From Thermoanaerobacterium sp. CMT5567-10 (GTDB lineage Bacteria; Bacillota; Thermoanaerobacteria; Thermoanaerobacterales; Thermoanaerobacteraceae), in contig NZ_CP130558.2 in the NCBI RefSeq assembly GCF_030534315.2, positions 2,842,501-2,906,500 on the forward strand: a stretch of 64,000 nt of DNA, written 5' to 3'. The notes under the pieces are model-generated. The model was given only the letters and a program-made list of their open reading frames with translations. It did not search any database and was not told the DNA's origin. A program made the position numbers and the translations under genes. Below are positions 52,852 to 62,700 of this stretch, one piece after another. How positions within the stretch are numbered: the first letter of the stretch is position 1; every line of letters starts with the position of its first letter.

Positions 52852-53622
52852 ATGAAGATAATGATAACAAATGACTATGATGAGATGAGCAAAGCTGCAG
52901 CAGAAATCATAAAAGAACAAATAAATAAAAAGGCAAACTCCGTATTAGGTCTTGCTACAGGTTCTACACCTCTTGGGACTTATAGGGAGTTAATTAAGAT
53001 GTACAAGAATGGGGAGGTGGATTTTTCCTACGTCATAACATTTAATCTTGATGAATATGTGGGGTTACCTGATGACCATCCTCAAAGTTATCACTACTTC
53101 ATGTATGAAAATTTGTTTAATCATATAAATATAAAAAAGGAAAATATTCATATCCCAAAGGGAGTTTCAGATGATTTTGATAGAGATTGCAGGTTGTACG
53201 ACGAGGAGATAGAAAAGTTTGGAGAAATTGATCTTCAAATATTGGGTCTGGGTGTTAATGGGCACATAGGATTTAATGAGCCTGATGATTATATAAATAC
53301 CAAAACTCATATAGTGGAATTGGCGGAAGAAACAATAAATGCTAATAAGAGATTTTTCAAAAGCATTGATGAAGTTCCTAGAAAGGCAGTTACAATGGGA
53401 TTAGGCACGATAATGAAGGCAAAGAAAATTTTGCTTTTGGCATCTGGAAAAAACAAAGCAAAAGCTATAAAAGAGACTTTAAATGGCTATCTTACAACAG
53501 ATGTTCCTTCAACTGTTTTATCATTGCATCCCGATGTCACAGTTGTGATAGATAGCGATGCCGCATCTTTAATAGATTTAGAGAAGGCAAAAGAAAATGT
53601 CGATATTATTTCAAAGCTATAA
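52852..53622 (+). CDS. nagB: Glucosamine-6-phosphate deaminase
   Basis: 256 residues, full length. Motifs '[12 protein letters not shown]', '[10 protein letters not shown]' and '[13 protein letters not shown]' hold the active-site residues. It converts glucosamine-6-phosphate to fructose-6-phosphate and ammonia. It is co-transcribed with the ROK regulator. nagA is not adjacent. Confidence 0.95.
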   Translation: MKIMITNDYDEMSKAAAEIIKEQINKKANSVLGLATGSTPLGTYRELIKMYKNGEVDFSYVITFNLDEYVGLPDDHPQSYHYFMYENLFNHINIKKENIHIPKGVSDDFDRDCRLYDEEIEKFGEIDLQILGLGVNGHIGFNEPDDYINTKTHIVELAEETINANKRFFKSIDEVPRKAVTMGLGTIMKAKKILLLASGKNKAKAIKETLNGYLTTDVPSTVLSLHPDVTVVIDSDAASLIDLEKAKENVDIISKL

Positions 53623-53650
53623 ACGATCGTTTGTAGCTTTATTTGTTTTT
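53613..53650 (+). terminator. Terminator after nagB
   Basis: AAAGCTA...TAGCTTT stem enclosing the palindrome AAACGATCGTTT, followed by ATTTGTTTTT. Confidence 0.7.
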
Positions 53651-53697
53651 AAAAATTCGATGTAGTATAATTAAGATAAACAACCCCTCTACAGGGG
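53643..53697 (+). promoter_or_regulatory. ccdA promoter with G-tract palindrome
   Basis: TTGTTT (53643-53648), 17 bases, TATAAT (53666-53671). CCCC-TCTACA-GGGG (53684-53697) follows the transcription start. It resembles the G-tract palindromes bound by CsoR/CstR-type repressors. Confidence 0.5.
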
Positions 53698-53713
53698 GAT
53701 AAGGGGGATTTAA

Positions 53714-54376
53714 GTGTCTTTATTTGCAGCGTTTTTAGGTGGTATTGTTTCGTTCTTTTCACCATGTATTTTACCACTAATACCTGTTTACGTAACATAT
53801 ATTTTTGGTGGGAAAAAGAAAAATTTTTTCAATTTATTTTTATTTGTGTTAGGCTTTAGCATTGTTTTTGTTCTTATGGGAGCAACAGCCAGTCAATTAG
53901 GGAAATTTTTTGTTTCTTACAAAGTTCTTTTTAGGAAAGTAAGTGGAATAATAATATTATTATTTGGACTTTATATGATGGGCATCATAAAGCCAGCTTT
54001 TCTGAGTAGAGAAGTGAAACTTAATATTTCGAGTAAGAAGGAGGGATACTTTAGCAGTTTTATTTTCGGAATAGCATTTGCCTCTGGTTGGACACCGTGT
54101 GTCGGTCCTATACTTGCAACTATTCTTTTATATGCGGGTGAACAAAACACTGTGTATGTTGGGGTTCTTCTGCTGTTTGCTTACTCATTAGGAATTGGAA
54201 TTCCATTTATAGTAACCGCGATACTAATTGATAGATTTAAAGCATTTTACAAAAAGATAAATTTTATTATGCCGTATATTGAAAAGATTGGTGGCTTATT
54301 TTTGACAATTTTCGGAATTTTAATGTATTTTAATCTTATTACAAGGTTTGAAAGTTTCATTAATGTATTGAGGTGA
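53714..54376 (+). CDS. ccdA: CcdA/DsbD-type membrane thiol transporter
   Basis: 220 residues, six membrane helices. The paired redox cysteines are Cys18 ('FSPCILPLIP') and Cys129 ('SGWTPCVGP'). It moves electrons from cytoplasmic thioredoxin across the membrane to extracytoplasmic thioredoxin-like proteins. The start is GTG at 53714 after AAGGGGGAT. The next gene encodes such a partner, five bases later. Confidence 0.92.
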   Translation: MSLFAAFLGGIVSFFSPCILPLIPVYVTYIFGGKKKNFFNLFLFVLGFSIVFVLMGATASQLGKFFVSYKVLFRKVSGIIILLFGLYMMGIIKPAFLSREVKLNISSKKEGYFSSFIFGIAFASGWTPCVGPILATILLYAGEQNTVYVGVLLLFAYSLGIGIPFIVTAILIDRFKAFYKKINFIMPYIEKIGGLFLTIFGILMYFNLITRFESFINVLR

Positions 54377-54381
54377 TTTAA

Positions 54382-54984
54382 GTGAAGAAAGTAAAATCCA
54401 AAAAAACTAGGAATTCAAATAATAGAAATAAAAATATTATATTAACTGCTTCAATAATTTTAATCTTGATATTAGGAATATCAATTTATTTTTTGAACAA
54501 TTATGTAGTATCAAGTCAAACCCAAAATCAAAATACGAATACCGCTATAAATAATGCTCAAGTAGGCGCTGAAAAAGGTGATTTAGCACCGGATTTTACG
54601 CTAAAAGATGTAAATGGAAAAACAGTTACTCTATCGAAGTTAAAAGGAAAAAAGGTTATATTAAATTTTTGGGCCACAACGTGTCCTTACTGTAAGATTG
54701 AAATGCCTGAATTAAACAAGTTTTATCAGAATAACAAAAATGATGTCGTCCTATTAGCGATAGACATAGGAGAAGAAAAATCTACAGTTGAAAATTATCT
54801 TGAAAGCAAAGGGTATGGTTTTACGATACTTCTAGACAGTGATGCAAAAGTTGCTATGGATTATAAAGTTCAATTTATACCTATGTCATTTTTCATTGAT
54901 GAAAAGGGAATAATAAGATCTATAAGCAATGGTGCAATGACGTATGATGAGGTAGATGAATATTTTAAGACTATATCTCAATAA
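54382..54984 (+). CDS. Membrane-anchored TlpA/ResA-like thioredoxin
   Basis: 200 residues: one N-terminal membrane anchor (about 19-39), a linker, then an AhpC/TlpA-type thioredoxin fold with the redox motif Cys101-Pro-Tyr-Cys104 ('FWATTCPYC'). It is an extracytoplasmic disulfide reductase probably reduced by CcdA. The start is GTG at 54382 after GAGGTGATTTAA. No cytochrome c genes are nearby, so its client is unknown. Confidence 0.9.
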   Translation: MKKVKSKKTRNSNNRNKNIILTASIILILILGISIYFLNNYVVSSQTQNQNTNTAINNAQVGAEKGDLAPDFTLKDVNGKTVTLSKLKGKKVILNFWATTCPYCKIEMPELNKFYQNNKNDVVLLAIDIGEEKSTVENYLESKGYGFTILLDSDAKVAMDYKVQFIPMSFFIDEKGIIRSISNGAMTYDEVDEYFKTISQ

Positions 54985-54987
54985 TTA

Positions 54988-55049
54988 TTGACAATTTGTT
55001 AAAAATGTGGTATATTTAATTTAGCAATAACCCATATACCGGGGGTATA
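54988..55049 (+). promoter_or_regulatory. trxA promoter with CsoR/CstR-like operator
   Basis: TTGACA (54988-54993), 17 bases, TATATT (55011-55016). The palindrome TATACC-GGG-GGTATA (55035-55049) lies within the first 30 transcribed bases. Such palindromic G tracts are typical operators of CsoR-family copper or persulfide sensors. Confidence 0.6.
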
Positions 55050-55067
55050 GTATAAGGAGGGATAATG

Positions 55068-55400
55068 ATGAAACCTATCAATGTAACAGATATGAACTTT
55101 GATACTGAAGTGTATAATTCTGACAAGCCAGTTTTGGTGGACTTTTGGGCGGCTTGGTGTGGACCGTGCAGAATGATGGCACCTGTATTGGAAGAATTTG
55201 CAGAGGATTATTCTGATAAGATAAAAGTTGTAAAGTTAAATGTTGACGAAAATCCTTTAATTGCATCACAATATAGGATAATGAGCATTCCTACACTAGG
55301 CGTTTTCCAAAACGGACAGTTAGTTGATAAAGTTATTGGATTTATGCCAAAAGAACAGCTTGAGTACAGACTTGCAAGATATATAGATGCTCAAGTATAA
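55068..55400 (+). CDS. trxA: Thioredoxin
   Basis: 110 residues, cytoplasmic, active site Cys31-Gly-Pro-Cys34 in 'FWAAWCGPC', with 'SIPTLGVFQNGQ' containing the cis-proline. It reduces protein disulfides and probably feeds electrons to CcdA. Two ATGs are adjacent; 55068 has the better spacing from GGAGG (55056-55060). Own promoter, separate from ccdA-tlpA. Confidence 0.95.
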   Translation: MKPINVTDMNFDTEVYNSDKPVLVDFWAAWCGPCRMMAPVLEEFAEDYSDKIKVVKLNVDENPLIASQYRIMSIPTLGVFQNGQLVDKVIGFMPKEQLEYRLARYIDAQV

Positions 55401-55498
55401 TACCATGTTATGTAAGGATATCATATTTTAAATATGGTATCCTTATTTTCATATATTCTTCAAGATTATAAGTTATAATATATATGAGGTGTATTTAT

Positions 55499-56188
55499 AT
55501 GAAGATACTAGCAATAGATGACGAAGAAAAAATTTTGGATGTCATTAAAGCATATCTTGAGCGGGAAGGGTATTCTGTATTTACTGAGACAAATGGAGCA
55601 AATGCTATAAATGCTTTTAAAAGATTGACACCTGATTTAGTCATATTGGATTTGATGCTTCCAGGATTGTCAGGAGAAGAGATATGCAGCAAGATAAGAG
55701 CCGTATCGAAAGTGCCAATTCTCATGCTGACAGCTAAGGTAGGTGAAGATGATAAGGTATATGTATTCTCAATTGGTGCAGATGATTATCTTACAAAACC
55801 ATTTAGCCCGAGGGAGTTGACAATGAGAGTTAAAGCCATATTGAGGCGAACAAAAGATGATATGGCTTTAAATGATATATTTTCATTTAATGATGGTGAT
55901 CTCGTAATTGATACAAGATCTTATGAGGTTAAAAAAAGTGGTAAGATTGTCAACTTGACTCCAAATGAATACAAATTGCTTACAGTGATGGCACAAAATC
56001 CTAATAAGGTGTTTACGAGAGGAGAACTTATTGAGAAAGTTATGGGTTATGACTTTGAAGGCTTTGATAGGACAATCGATGCGCATATAAAAAACCTTCG
56101 CCAAAAAATAGAGGATGACCCCAAAAATCCTGTATATATAAAAACTGTGTATGGTGCAGGCTATAAATTTGGTGAAGAAAATGCTTAA
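55499..56188 (+). CDS. Two-component response regulator, OmpR/PhoB family
   Basis: 229 residues. The receiver domain has 'AIDDEEK', 'LVILDLMLPGLSG' and 'LTKPF'; the winged helix has 'TPNEYKLLTVM' and 'KTVYGAGYKF'. The frame is open from ATG 55484, but GAGGTG (55485-55490) indicates ATG 55499. It overlaps the kinase gene by eight bases. Its position next to the thiol genes hints at, but does not prove, a role in envelope redox stress. Confidence 0.92.
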   Translation: MKILAIDDEEKILDVIKAYLEREGYSVFTETNGANAINAFKRLTPDLVILDLMLPGLSGEEICSKIRAVSKVPILMLTAKVGEDDKVYVFSIGADDYLTKPFSPRELTMRVKAILRRTKDDMALNDIFSFNDGDLVIDTRSYEVKKSGKIVNLTPNEYKLLTVMAQNPNKVFTRGELIEKVMGYDFEGFDRTIDAHIKNLRQKIEDDPKNPVYIKTVYGAGYKFGEENA

Positions 56189-57539
56189 AAACAATATTAG
56201 AACAAAAGCAGCTATATCATTTATTTCTATTGCTTTATTATCAATAGTTGTATTTAGTATCACAATAAACATTTTAATAATAAACAATTTTGGAATGTAT
56301 ATTAAACAGTCAGCAAACGCTGAGTTTGATAACATTGCTTCATCAATCGCTGAAACGTACAAGGAGACGGGTAGTTGGAATGAGACAAGCAGCAGAATGG
56401 CACATACTCTGATGATGAGTGGGTATGGCATTGTAGTTAGGGATTTGAAAGGCAATATAGTCATTAAGACGCCATCAATGCTTTCAATGATGGGTATGGC
56501 AAATAGCAGCAAAATGTCAACCCAAACCCTTCCAATAATTGTGAATGGCAAAAAGATCGCTTATGTTGACATAACGTATAGTGGTACAATGCCTATGAGC
56601 AAACTGGATTATAAGTTTTTGTACGATGTAAATAAGTATATCGCATTAATAACAATAGTGACTATTATATTGGTACTAATTATCAGTATATATATATCAA
56701 AATATCTTACAAAGCCTATTTTAAACATAGCCAAAGTAGCCAGTAAATTGGAAAATGGAGATTACGACGTTAGAGTAGAAGAAATACCAAAAGAGGAGGA
56801 ATTGCTTGCTTTAACTGCTGCTATAAATCATCTTGGTGCATCGCTAAAAAATCAAGGAATGTTAAGAGCACAATTGACACAAAACATCGCTCATGAATTA
56901 AGGACACCTTTATCAACCCTTAGAAGCCATTTAGAAGCTATAATTGACGGGGTGTGGGAGCCATCTAAAGAAAGGATGGTTAGTCTTTACGAAGAAGTCG
57001 TAAGATTATCGAATCTTATAAATGATATTGAATTGTTAAACAAGATAGAAATTGATAATTTAAAAATTAATAAAGTAAGATTCAATTTATCGGACTTGGT
57101 TAAAAGTTTATTAATAAACTATGAAAGTATTTTCATCAATAAAAATCAGCATTTAGAGAAAAATATTGAAGATGGTATATCTATATTTGCTGATAAGGAT
57201 AAAATATCTGAGGTAGTGATAAATTTGCTTGCAAATGCAAACAGATATACCGGTGAAGGTGGGAATATAAAAGTTAAGCTTTATAAAGAAGGAAAATATG
57301 CTGTGCTTTCAGTGTCAGATGATGGAATTGGAATACCAAAAGAAGATTTGCCATTTATATATGAGAGGTTTTACAGGAGCGAAAAGTCGAGAAACAGGGA
57401 GTATGGCGGCAGTGGTTTAGGACTTTCAATTACAAAAGCCATAATTAAAGCTCACAATGGTATGATAAATGCCGAAAGTATTTTAAATGAAGGAACAAAA
57501 TTTACAGTGAAATTACCGCTTGATCAACAAACTTCATGA
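56181..57539 (+). CDS. Sensor histidine kinase
   Basis: 452 residues from ATG 56181. Membrane spans at about 12-36 and 158-182 enclose a Met/Ser-rich external domain ('MLSMMGMANSSKMS'). HAMP, HisKA ('NIAHELRTPLSTLRSH') and ATPase ('NLLANANRYTGEGG', 'GGSGLGLSITKA') follow. The methionine-rich sensor stretch resembles metal-binding sensors, but this is only suggestive. The frame opens earlier inside the regulator gene; GGTGA at 56171 supports 56181. Confidence 0.9.
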   Translation: MLKNNIRTKAAISFISIALLSIVVFSITINILIINNFGMYIKQSANAEFDNIASSIAETYKETGSWNETSSRMAHTLMMSGYGIVVRDLKGNIVIKTPSMLSMMGMANSSKMSTQTLPIIVNGKKIAYVDITYSGTMPMSKLDYKFLYDVNKYIALITIVTIILVLIISIYISKYLTKPILNIAKVASKLENGDYDVRVEEIPKEEELLALTAAINHLGASLKNQGMLRAQLTQNIAHELRTPLSTLRSHLEAIIDGVWEPSKERMVSLYEEVVRLSNLINDIELLNKIEIDNLKINKVRFNLSDLVKSLLINYESIFINKNQHLEKNIEDGISIFADKDKISEVVINLLANANRYTGEGGNIKVKLYKEGKYAVLSVSDDGIGIPKEDLPFIYERFYRSEKSRNREYGGSGLGLSITKAIIKAHNGMINAESILNEGTKFTVKLPLDQQTS

Positions 57540-57586
57540 ATTCTTCACAATTTTATAATATAATAAATTTAAAGGAGGATGGTAAT

Positions 57587-57829
57587 ATGATGTGGGGATT
57601 GATGAATGGCTGGGGCTACGGAGGAAGCATAATCTTTGGCCTCATATGGATGATAATTCAAGTAGTTATTGTAGTTGGTGCTATATATTTCATTGTATCA
57701 CTTTTTCAAAATAAAAAGGGTGGTTACAGAAGTAATGATGCACTAGAAATTCTTAGAGAGAGATATGCTAGAGGAGAGATTAGCGAAGAAGAATATAAAG
57801 AACGCAAGAGAAATCTCGAAGAAAAATAA
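57587..57829 (+). CDS. Small membrane protein with C-terminal SHOCT domain
   Basis: 80 residues: a Gly/Trp/Met-rich start ('MMWGLMNGWGYGGS'), one membrane helix (about 20-36), and a SHOCT motif ('ALEILRERYARGEISEEEYKERKRNLEE', over residues about 51-78). Such proteins often sit beside two-component or metal genes. AAAGGAGG (57571-57578) fixes ATG 57587; the longer frame starts inside the kinase gene. Function unknown. Confidence 0.85.
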   Translation: MMWGLMNGWGYGGSIIFGLIWMIIQVVIVVGAIYFIVSLFQNKKGGYRSNDALEILRERYARGEISEEEYKERKRNLEEK

Positions 57830-57842
57830 GCTGTAATACAAA

Positions 57843-57870
57843 AAAGAGCTCTACGATTGTAGGGCTCTTT
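57843..57870. terminator. Bidirectional terminator between the SHOCT and decarboxylase genes
   Basis: AAAGAGCTCTAC-GATT-GTAGGGCTCTTT, a 12-bp stem with one mismatch, between converging genes. Confidence 0.85.
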
Positions 57871-59368
57871 ATGCTGTTATATTCAATACCTGTAAGTCAT
57901 TAACTACTTTTATATATTCAACATTTGGATCTTCTGTCCCCTGGATACTTAATTTTGCATTTTTCATTTCAATGACATATTCTATAATTTCTCTAGTTAT
58001 TCTCTCGCCAGGGCATAATATAGGTATACCTGGAGGATATGCCATTAAAAACTCTGAGCTAATCTGCCCAATGCTTTCTTCCAGAGGCAAAGCTATATTA
58101 GAGCATTCAAAAGCATATCTAGGAGATAATACCATCTCCGGTATCTCAGGAATATCTAAAGCTTTTGACATTTCTACATTATTTTTGTAAAATGTTTCAC
58201 TAATTTCTCTTAATGCTCTAATAAGATAGTCAACATTTTCTTTTGTATCTCCTATAGAAAATACACACAATACATTGTACATATCAGCTAATTCTGGCTG
58301 GATATAATATTTTTTTGCCAATATATTTTCTAGCTCGTGGCCTGTTATTCCTAGTCCTTTGGCTGTAATAGTAATCTTTGTAGGATCGAAATCATACGCT
58401 CCATCACGGCCTACAATTTCATTTCCAAAGCAGTATAAACCATTGATGTTGTTTATCTCTTTACGAGCATATTCAGCAAGCTCAATTGTCTTATCAAGCA
58501 ATTCTTTTCCTTCTGTTACCATCTGCATTCTTGCAACATCAAGTGAAGCTAATAAAATATAAGAGGGACTTGTAGTCTGTAATAGGCTCATAACCTGTTT
58601 TACTCTATTTATATCAACTCTTTTAGACTTAACGTGCAACATTGAGCTTTGAGTCATAGAGCCTATAATTTTGTGTGTGCTTTGTGCGCAGATGTCAGCA
58701 CCAGCTTCCATAGCTGAGATAGGAAGTTTCTCATTAAACTTCAGGTGTGGTCCGTGTGCCTCATCTACCATCAGTATAGCACCATAATCATGAACTATTT
58801 CAGCAATTTTTACAATATCTGCAGAAACACCATAGTAAGTCGGATTTATAATTAAAACAGCCTTTGCATCAGGATTGTTTCTTAATGTTTCCTCCACAGT
58901 TTCAGGAGTCACATTAAGAGCAACGCCTACATTTTTATCAACTTCAGGTTGCATATAAACTGGTACAGCACCACTTAAGATAATACCTGATGTAACAGAT
59001 TTGTGAATATTCCTTGGAACTATAATTTTTTCATTTTCTCCCATAACGCTTAAAATCATAGCCTGAATAGCTCCCGATGTCCCATGTATGCAGAAAAACG
59101 TGGCGTCAGCGCCAAAAGCATCGGCAGCTAATTCCTGTGCTTTCTTTATGGGACCGGTAGGCTTGTGAAGGCTGTCAACTTGTTCAAATACAGTAACATC
59201 CATCGATAATACATTTTTTCCTACAAAATCTAAAAACTTCTTAGCCATTCCATTGCCTTTTTTATGACCTGGGACATGAAATGGTATGGTGTTGTTGTTG
59301 ACGTACTCCATCAATGCATCAAATAATGGAGTCTCAAAATGATTTAGCCTTTCCAACTTAATAAACAC
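57869..59368 (-). CDS. speA: Orn/Lys/Arg decarboxylase family protein, probable arginine decarboxylase
   Basis: 499 residues, the short Gram-positive form without the N-terminal wing domain. The PLP lysine lies in 'STHKIIGSMTQSSM', with 'VDEAHGPHLKF' and 'HVPGHKKG' typical of the family. It decarboxylates a basic amino acid; arginine to agmatine is most common for this size (B. subtilis SpeA), but lysine is possible. GAGGGTG precedes the ATG. No other polyamine genes are adjacent. Confidence 0.85.
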   Translation of the reverse strand: MFIKLERLNHFETPLFDALMEYVNNNTIPFHVPGHKKGNGMAKKFLDFVGKNVLSMDVTVFEQVDSLHKPTGPIKKAQELAADAFGADATFFCIHGTSGAIQAMILSVMGENEKIIVPRNIHKSVTSGIILSGAVPVYMQPEVDKNVGVALNVTPETVEETLRNNPDAKAVLIINPTYYGVSADIVKIAEIVHDYGAILMVDEAHGPHLKFNEKLPISAMEAGADICAQSTHKIIGSMTQSSMLHVKSKRVDINRVKQVMSLLQTTSPSYILLASLDVARMQMVTEGKELLDKTIELAEYARKEINNINGLYCFGNEIVGRDGAYDFDPTKITITAKGLGITGHELENILAKKYYIQPELADMYNVLCVFSIGDTKENVDYLIRALREISETFYKNNVEMSKALDIPEIPEMVLSPRYAFECSNIALPLEESIGQISSEFLMAYPPGIPILCPGERITREIIEYVIEMKNAKLSIQGTEDPNVEYIKVVNDLQVLNITA

Positions 59369-59396
59369 CCTCTTTCATAAGTTTGGCTCCCAGAAT

Positions 59397-59433
59397 AAAA
59401 GCCTGAACCTCGTTGCAATTGGTTCGGGCCTTT
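59397..59433 (-). terminator. Leader hairpin upstream of speA, probable attenuator
   Basis: On the minus strand AAAGGCCCGAACC pairs with GGTTCAGGCTTTT (one mismatch) around an 11-base loop and is followed by TATTC. It lies between the promoter at 59496-59468 and the start codon, so it can stop transcription before the gene. Confidence 0.6.
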
Positions 59434-59467
59434 GCAGAGCGAAAATACTTTATTATGTTTTCAATTT

Positions 59468-59496
59468 ATTATAAGATATATTTTTTTAGATTTCAA
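59468..59496 (-). promoter_or_regulatory. Promoter of speA
   Basis: Minus strand: TTGAAA (59496-59491), 17 bases, TATAAT (59473-59468). The leader to the start codon is about 90 bases. Confidence 0.65.
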
Positions 59497-59599
59497 TATA
59501 AAATTTTTCTTTTTTTTAAGATTTTTGTTATATAATATGCAGCAGTATTAAAAAAGTTATACCATTAATTATGTAAACAAAATCAAAAAATTATTCTAT

Positions 59600-59676
59600 A
59601 ATGTTCGTTTTTCTAATATGAAAAAGCTGTTGATTTAAGAAATATTATATATTATAATAATACAAAGTTCGTAATT
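59600..59676 (+). promoter_or_regulatory. purL promoter with two PurR-box-like sites
   Basis: TTGATT (59630-59635), 17 bases, TATAAT (59653-59658). AATGTTCGTTTTT (59600-59612) and AAAGTTCGTAATT (59664-59676) each match the reverse PurR box AWWGTTCGGWWWT at all but one position (GT for GG). They are direct repeats, unlike the inverted pair typical of Bacillus. Confidence 0.45.
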
Positions 59677-59702
59677 TTAGTAAATATCGGGGGAGATTGT
59701 TT

Positions 59703-62700
59703 GTGAGTGAGGTAAAAAGAATTTTTGTTGAGAAAAAACCGTCTTTTAACATTGAAGCGCAGAAACTATTTTATGATTTAAAGAATAATCTAAATATTAA
59801 AGGCTTAAAAAATGTACGAGTTTTAAACAGATATGATGTTTCTCATTTGTCTGAAGATGTTTTTTTACAGGCAGTTAAAACTGTCTTTTCAGAACCTAAT
59901 CTTGATGACATCTATATTGAAAATATTGTTTTTGACAAAAATGACAAAGTTTTTGCTGTTGAATATTTACCTGGCCAGTACGATCAGAGAGCTGACTCTG
60001 CTGAGCAATGTATTCAAATACTTACAAATGGTCTGAAACCAACTGTATCGACTGCAAAAGTGATAGTCTTAAGCGGTGACATAACGGAAGATGAATTTAT
60101 AAAAATAAAGAATTACTGCATAAATACAGTTGATTCACGGGAAGCTTCGCTTTTAAAACCAGAAAATCTCGACATAGAGATTGAATATCCAGAAGAAGTT
60201 GAGATACTGGAAGGTTTCATTGAGTTTGATGACGTAAAGTTGAAAAATACTTATGATAAGCTTGGACTTGCCATGAGCTTAGAAGACTTTAAATTCTGCC
60301 ATTCGTATTTTAAAGATGTAGAGAAGAGAAACCCAACAATAACGGAGATAAGAGTTATTGATACCTATTGGTCTGATCACTGTCGCCATACTACATTTCT
60401 TACAAAAATCAATGATGTCAAAATTTCTGATGGAAAATACAATAAGCCTATTTTAAAAGCATATGAAGAATACAAAAACTCAAGAGATTTTGTGTACGGT
60501 GAAAACAAAAAATCGCTGTGCCTTATGGATATTGCGACGATTGGCATGAAAGAGCTAAAGAAAAAAGGCCTTCTAGATGATTTAGATGAATCTGATGAAA
60601 ATAACGCATGTAGCATTATCGTTGATGCAGATGTAAATGGCAAAAAAGAAAAATGGCTTATAATGTTTAAAAACGAAACACATAACCATCCGACAGAAAT
60701 AGAGCCATACGGAGGTGCAGCAACTTGTCTTGGAGGAGCAATAAGAGATCCTTTATCTGGACGAGCTTATGTATATCAGGCGATGCGAGTGACAGGTTCG
60801 GGAGATCCTAGAACGCCAATCGAAGAAACTTTAAAAGGAAAGCTTCCTCAGAGGAAAATAACTGTAGAAGCGGCACATGGATACAGTTCATACGGAAATC
60901 AAATAGGACTTTCCACAGGCCAAGTTACTGAAATATATGATGAAGGCTATGTTGCAAAAAGAATGGAAATCGGTGCTGTAATAGGTGCCGTGCCTCAAAA
61001 GCATGTTTATAGAGATAAACCTTCTTGTGGTGATGTGGTTATTCTTTTAGGTGGCAGAACAGGAAGAGACGGCTGTGGTGGTGCTACAGGATCTTCAAAA
61101 GAGCATACACAGGAATCTATATACACATGTGGTGCAGAGGTTCAAAAAGGCAATCCTATAACAGAGAGGAAAATACAGAGGCTTTTTAGAAATCCGCAAG
61201 TTATAAAAATGATAAAGAAGTGCAATGATTTTGGAGCTGGTGGTGTTTCTGTTGCGATAGGAGAGTTAAGTGATGGACTTGAAATAAACCTTGATGCAAT
61301 TCCTAAAAAGTATGAAGGCCTAGACGGCACGGAACTTGCTATTTCGGAATCGCAAGAAAGAATGGCAGTATTAGTCGATTCTAAAGATGCTGACAGATTT
61401 ATTGAACTTGCAAGGACAGAAAACTTAGAAGCTACAAAAGTTGCTATTGTGACAAGTGACATGAGGATCAAGATGACATGGAGAGGGAAAACTATTGTAG
61501 ATATTAGCAGGGAGTTTTTGAATACAAATGGTGTTACTCAAGTAACAAACGTTGCAGTAGATAAGATAAACGATGAAAGTTATTTTGACAATATATATAA
61601 GAGATTGTCAGGGAAAGACACAAAAGAATTATGGCTCCAAAATCTTGAGGATTTGAATGTTTGCAGTCAAAAGGGGCTTGCAGAAAGGTTTGATTCAACA
61701 ATTGGTGCTTCAACTGTTTTAATGCCGTTTGGCGGAGCGTATCAGATGACGCCTGAAGAAGGTATGGTGGCTAAAATACCTGTATTAGAGGGTGACACCA
61801 GCACATCTACAATGATGACATTTGGATATAATCCTAAATTATCAAAATGGAGTCCGTTTCATGGTGCAGTGTATGCAATTATTGAGGCAGTTTCTAAAAT
61901 AGTTGGAATGGGTGGCGATTATAAAAAGATTAGACTTACACTGCAGGAATATTTTGAGAAATTGGGTATGGATTCTAAAAAATGGGGCAAACCATTTAGT
62001 TCGCTATTGGGTGCGCTGTATACTCAAAAAGCTTTGAATATACCGGCTATAGGTGGAAAGGATAGCATGTCGGGAACATTTATGGATATGAATGTTCCTC
62101 CAACACTGGTGGCGTTTGCTGTGGCTGTAGCTGATGCCAACAAAGTAATATCTTCAGAATTTAAAAAGAGCGGTGATAAAGTAATACTCATCAAAGCAAA
62201 GAGAGATGAGTATGATTTGCCTGATTTTGATGTTCTAAAACGAAATTTTGAAAAAATTAATGAGTTAATTGATAAAAATTTGATATATGCCTCATCTTCT
62301 ATTAAATACGGTGGTCTTGCAGAGTGTATAACAAAAATGGCCTTTGGCAACATGATTGGTTTTAAATTTCAAGCAGAGATGAATGATGAAGAACTGTTTA
62401 CATCTGATTACGGTTCAATTGTGATAGAAGTTGATGGTGATTTTGATGTAAGTAAATATTTAAAAGGCATCGAGTATAAAATTTTGGGAGAGACTGTGAT
62501 TGATCCGGCCATATACATTGATGATTTTAAAATCAGCTTAAATGAAGCAATAGACCATTGGGAAAGACCGCTTAAAAATATATTTCCTTCTGTTGTAAAA
62601 GACAGCAGAAGAAGTCTGTTGGAGATAAAATATGATAAAAAAATTTCATACAAACCATCTGCAAAATTTGCGAAGCCAAGAGTTTTCATACCGGTTTTTC

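Larger units (their letters stand above)
59369..59702. other. Divergent intergenic region between speA and purL
   Basis: 334 bases holding two divergent promoters and their leaders, itemised separately. No ORF is supported. The centre (about 59500-59600) is extremely A+T-rich and shows nothing else. Confidence 0.6.

Noticed and set aside
55883-56551. 222-codon minus-strand open frame across the response regulator and kinase genes
   Set aside because: Antisense to two well-conserved genes; its hydrophobic look comes from A+T-rich complement sequence.
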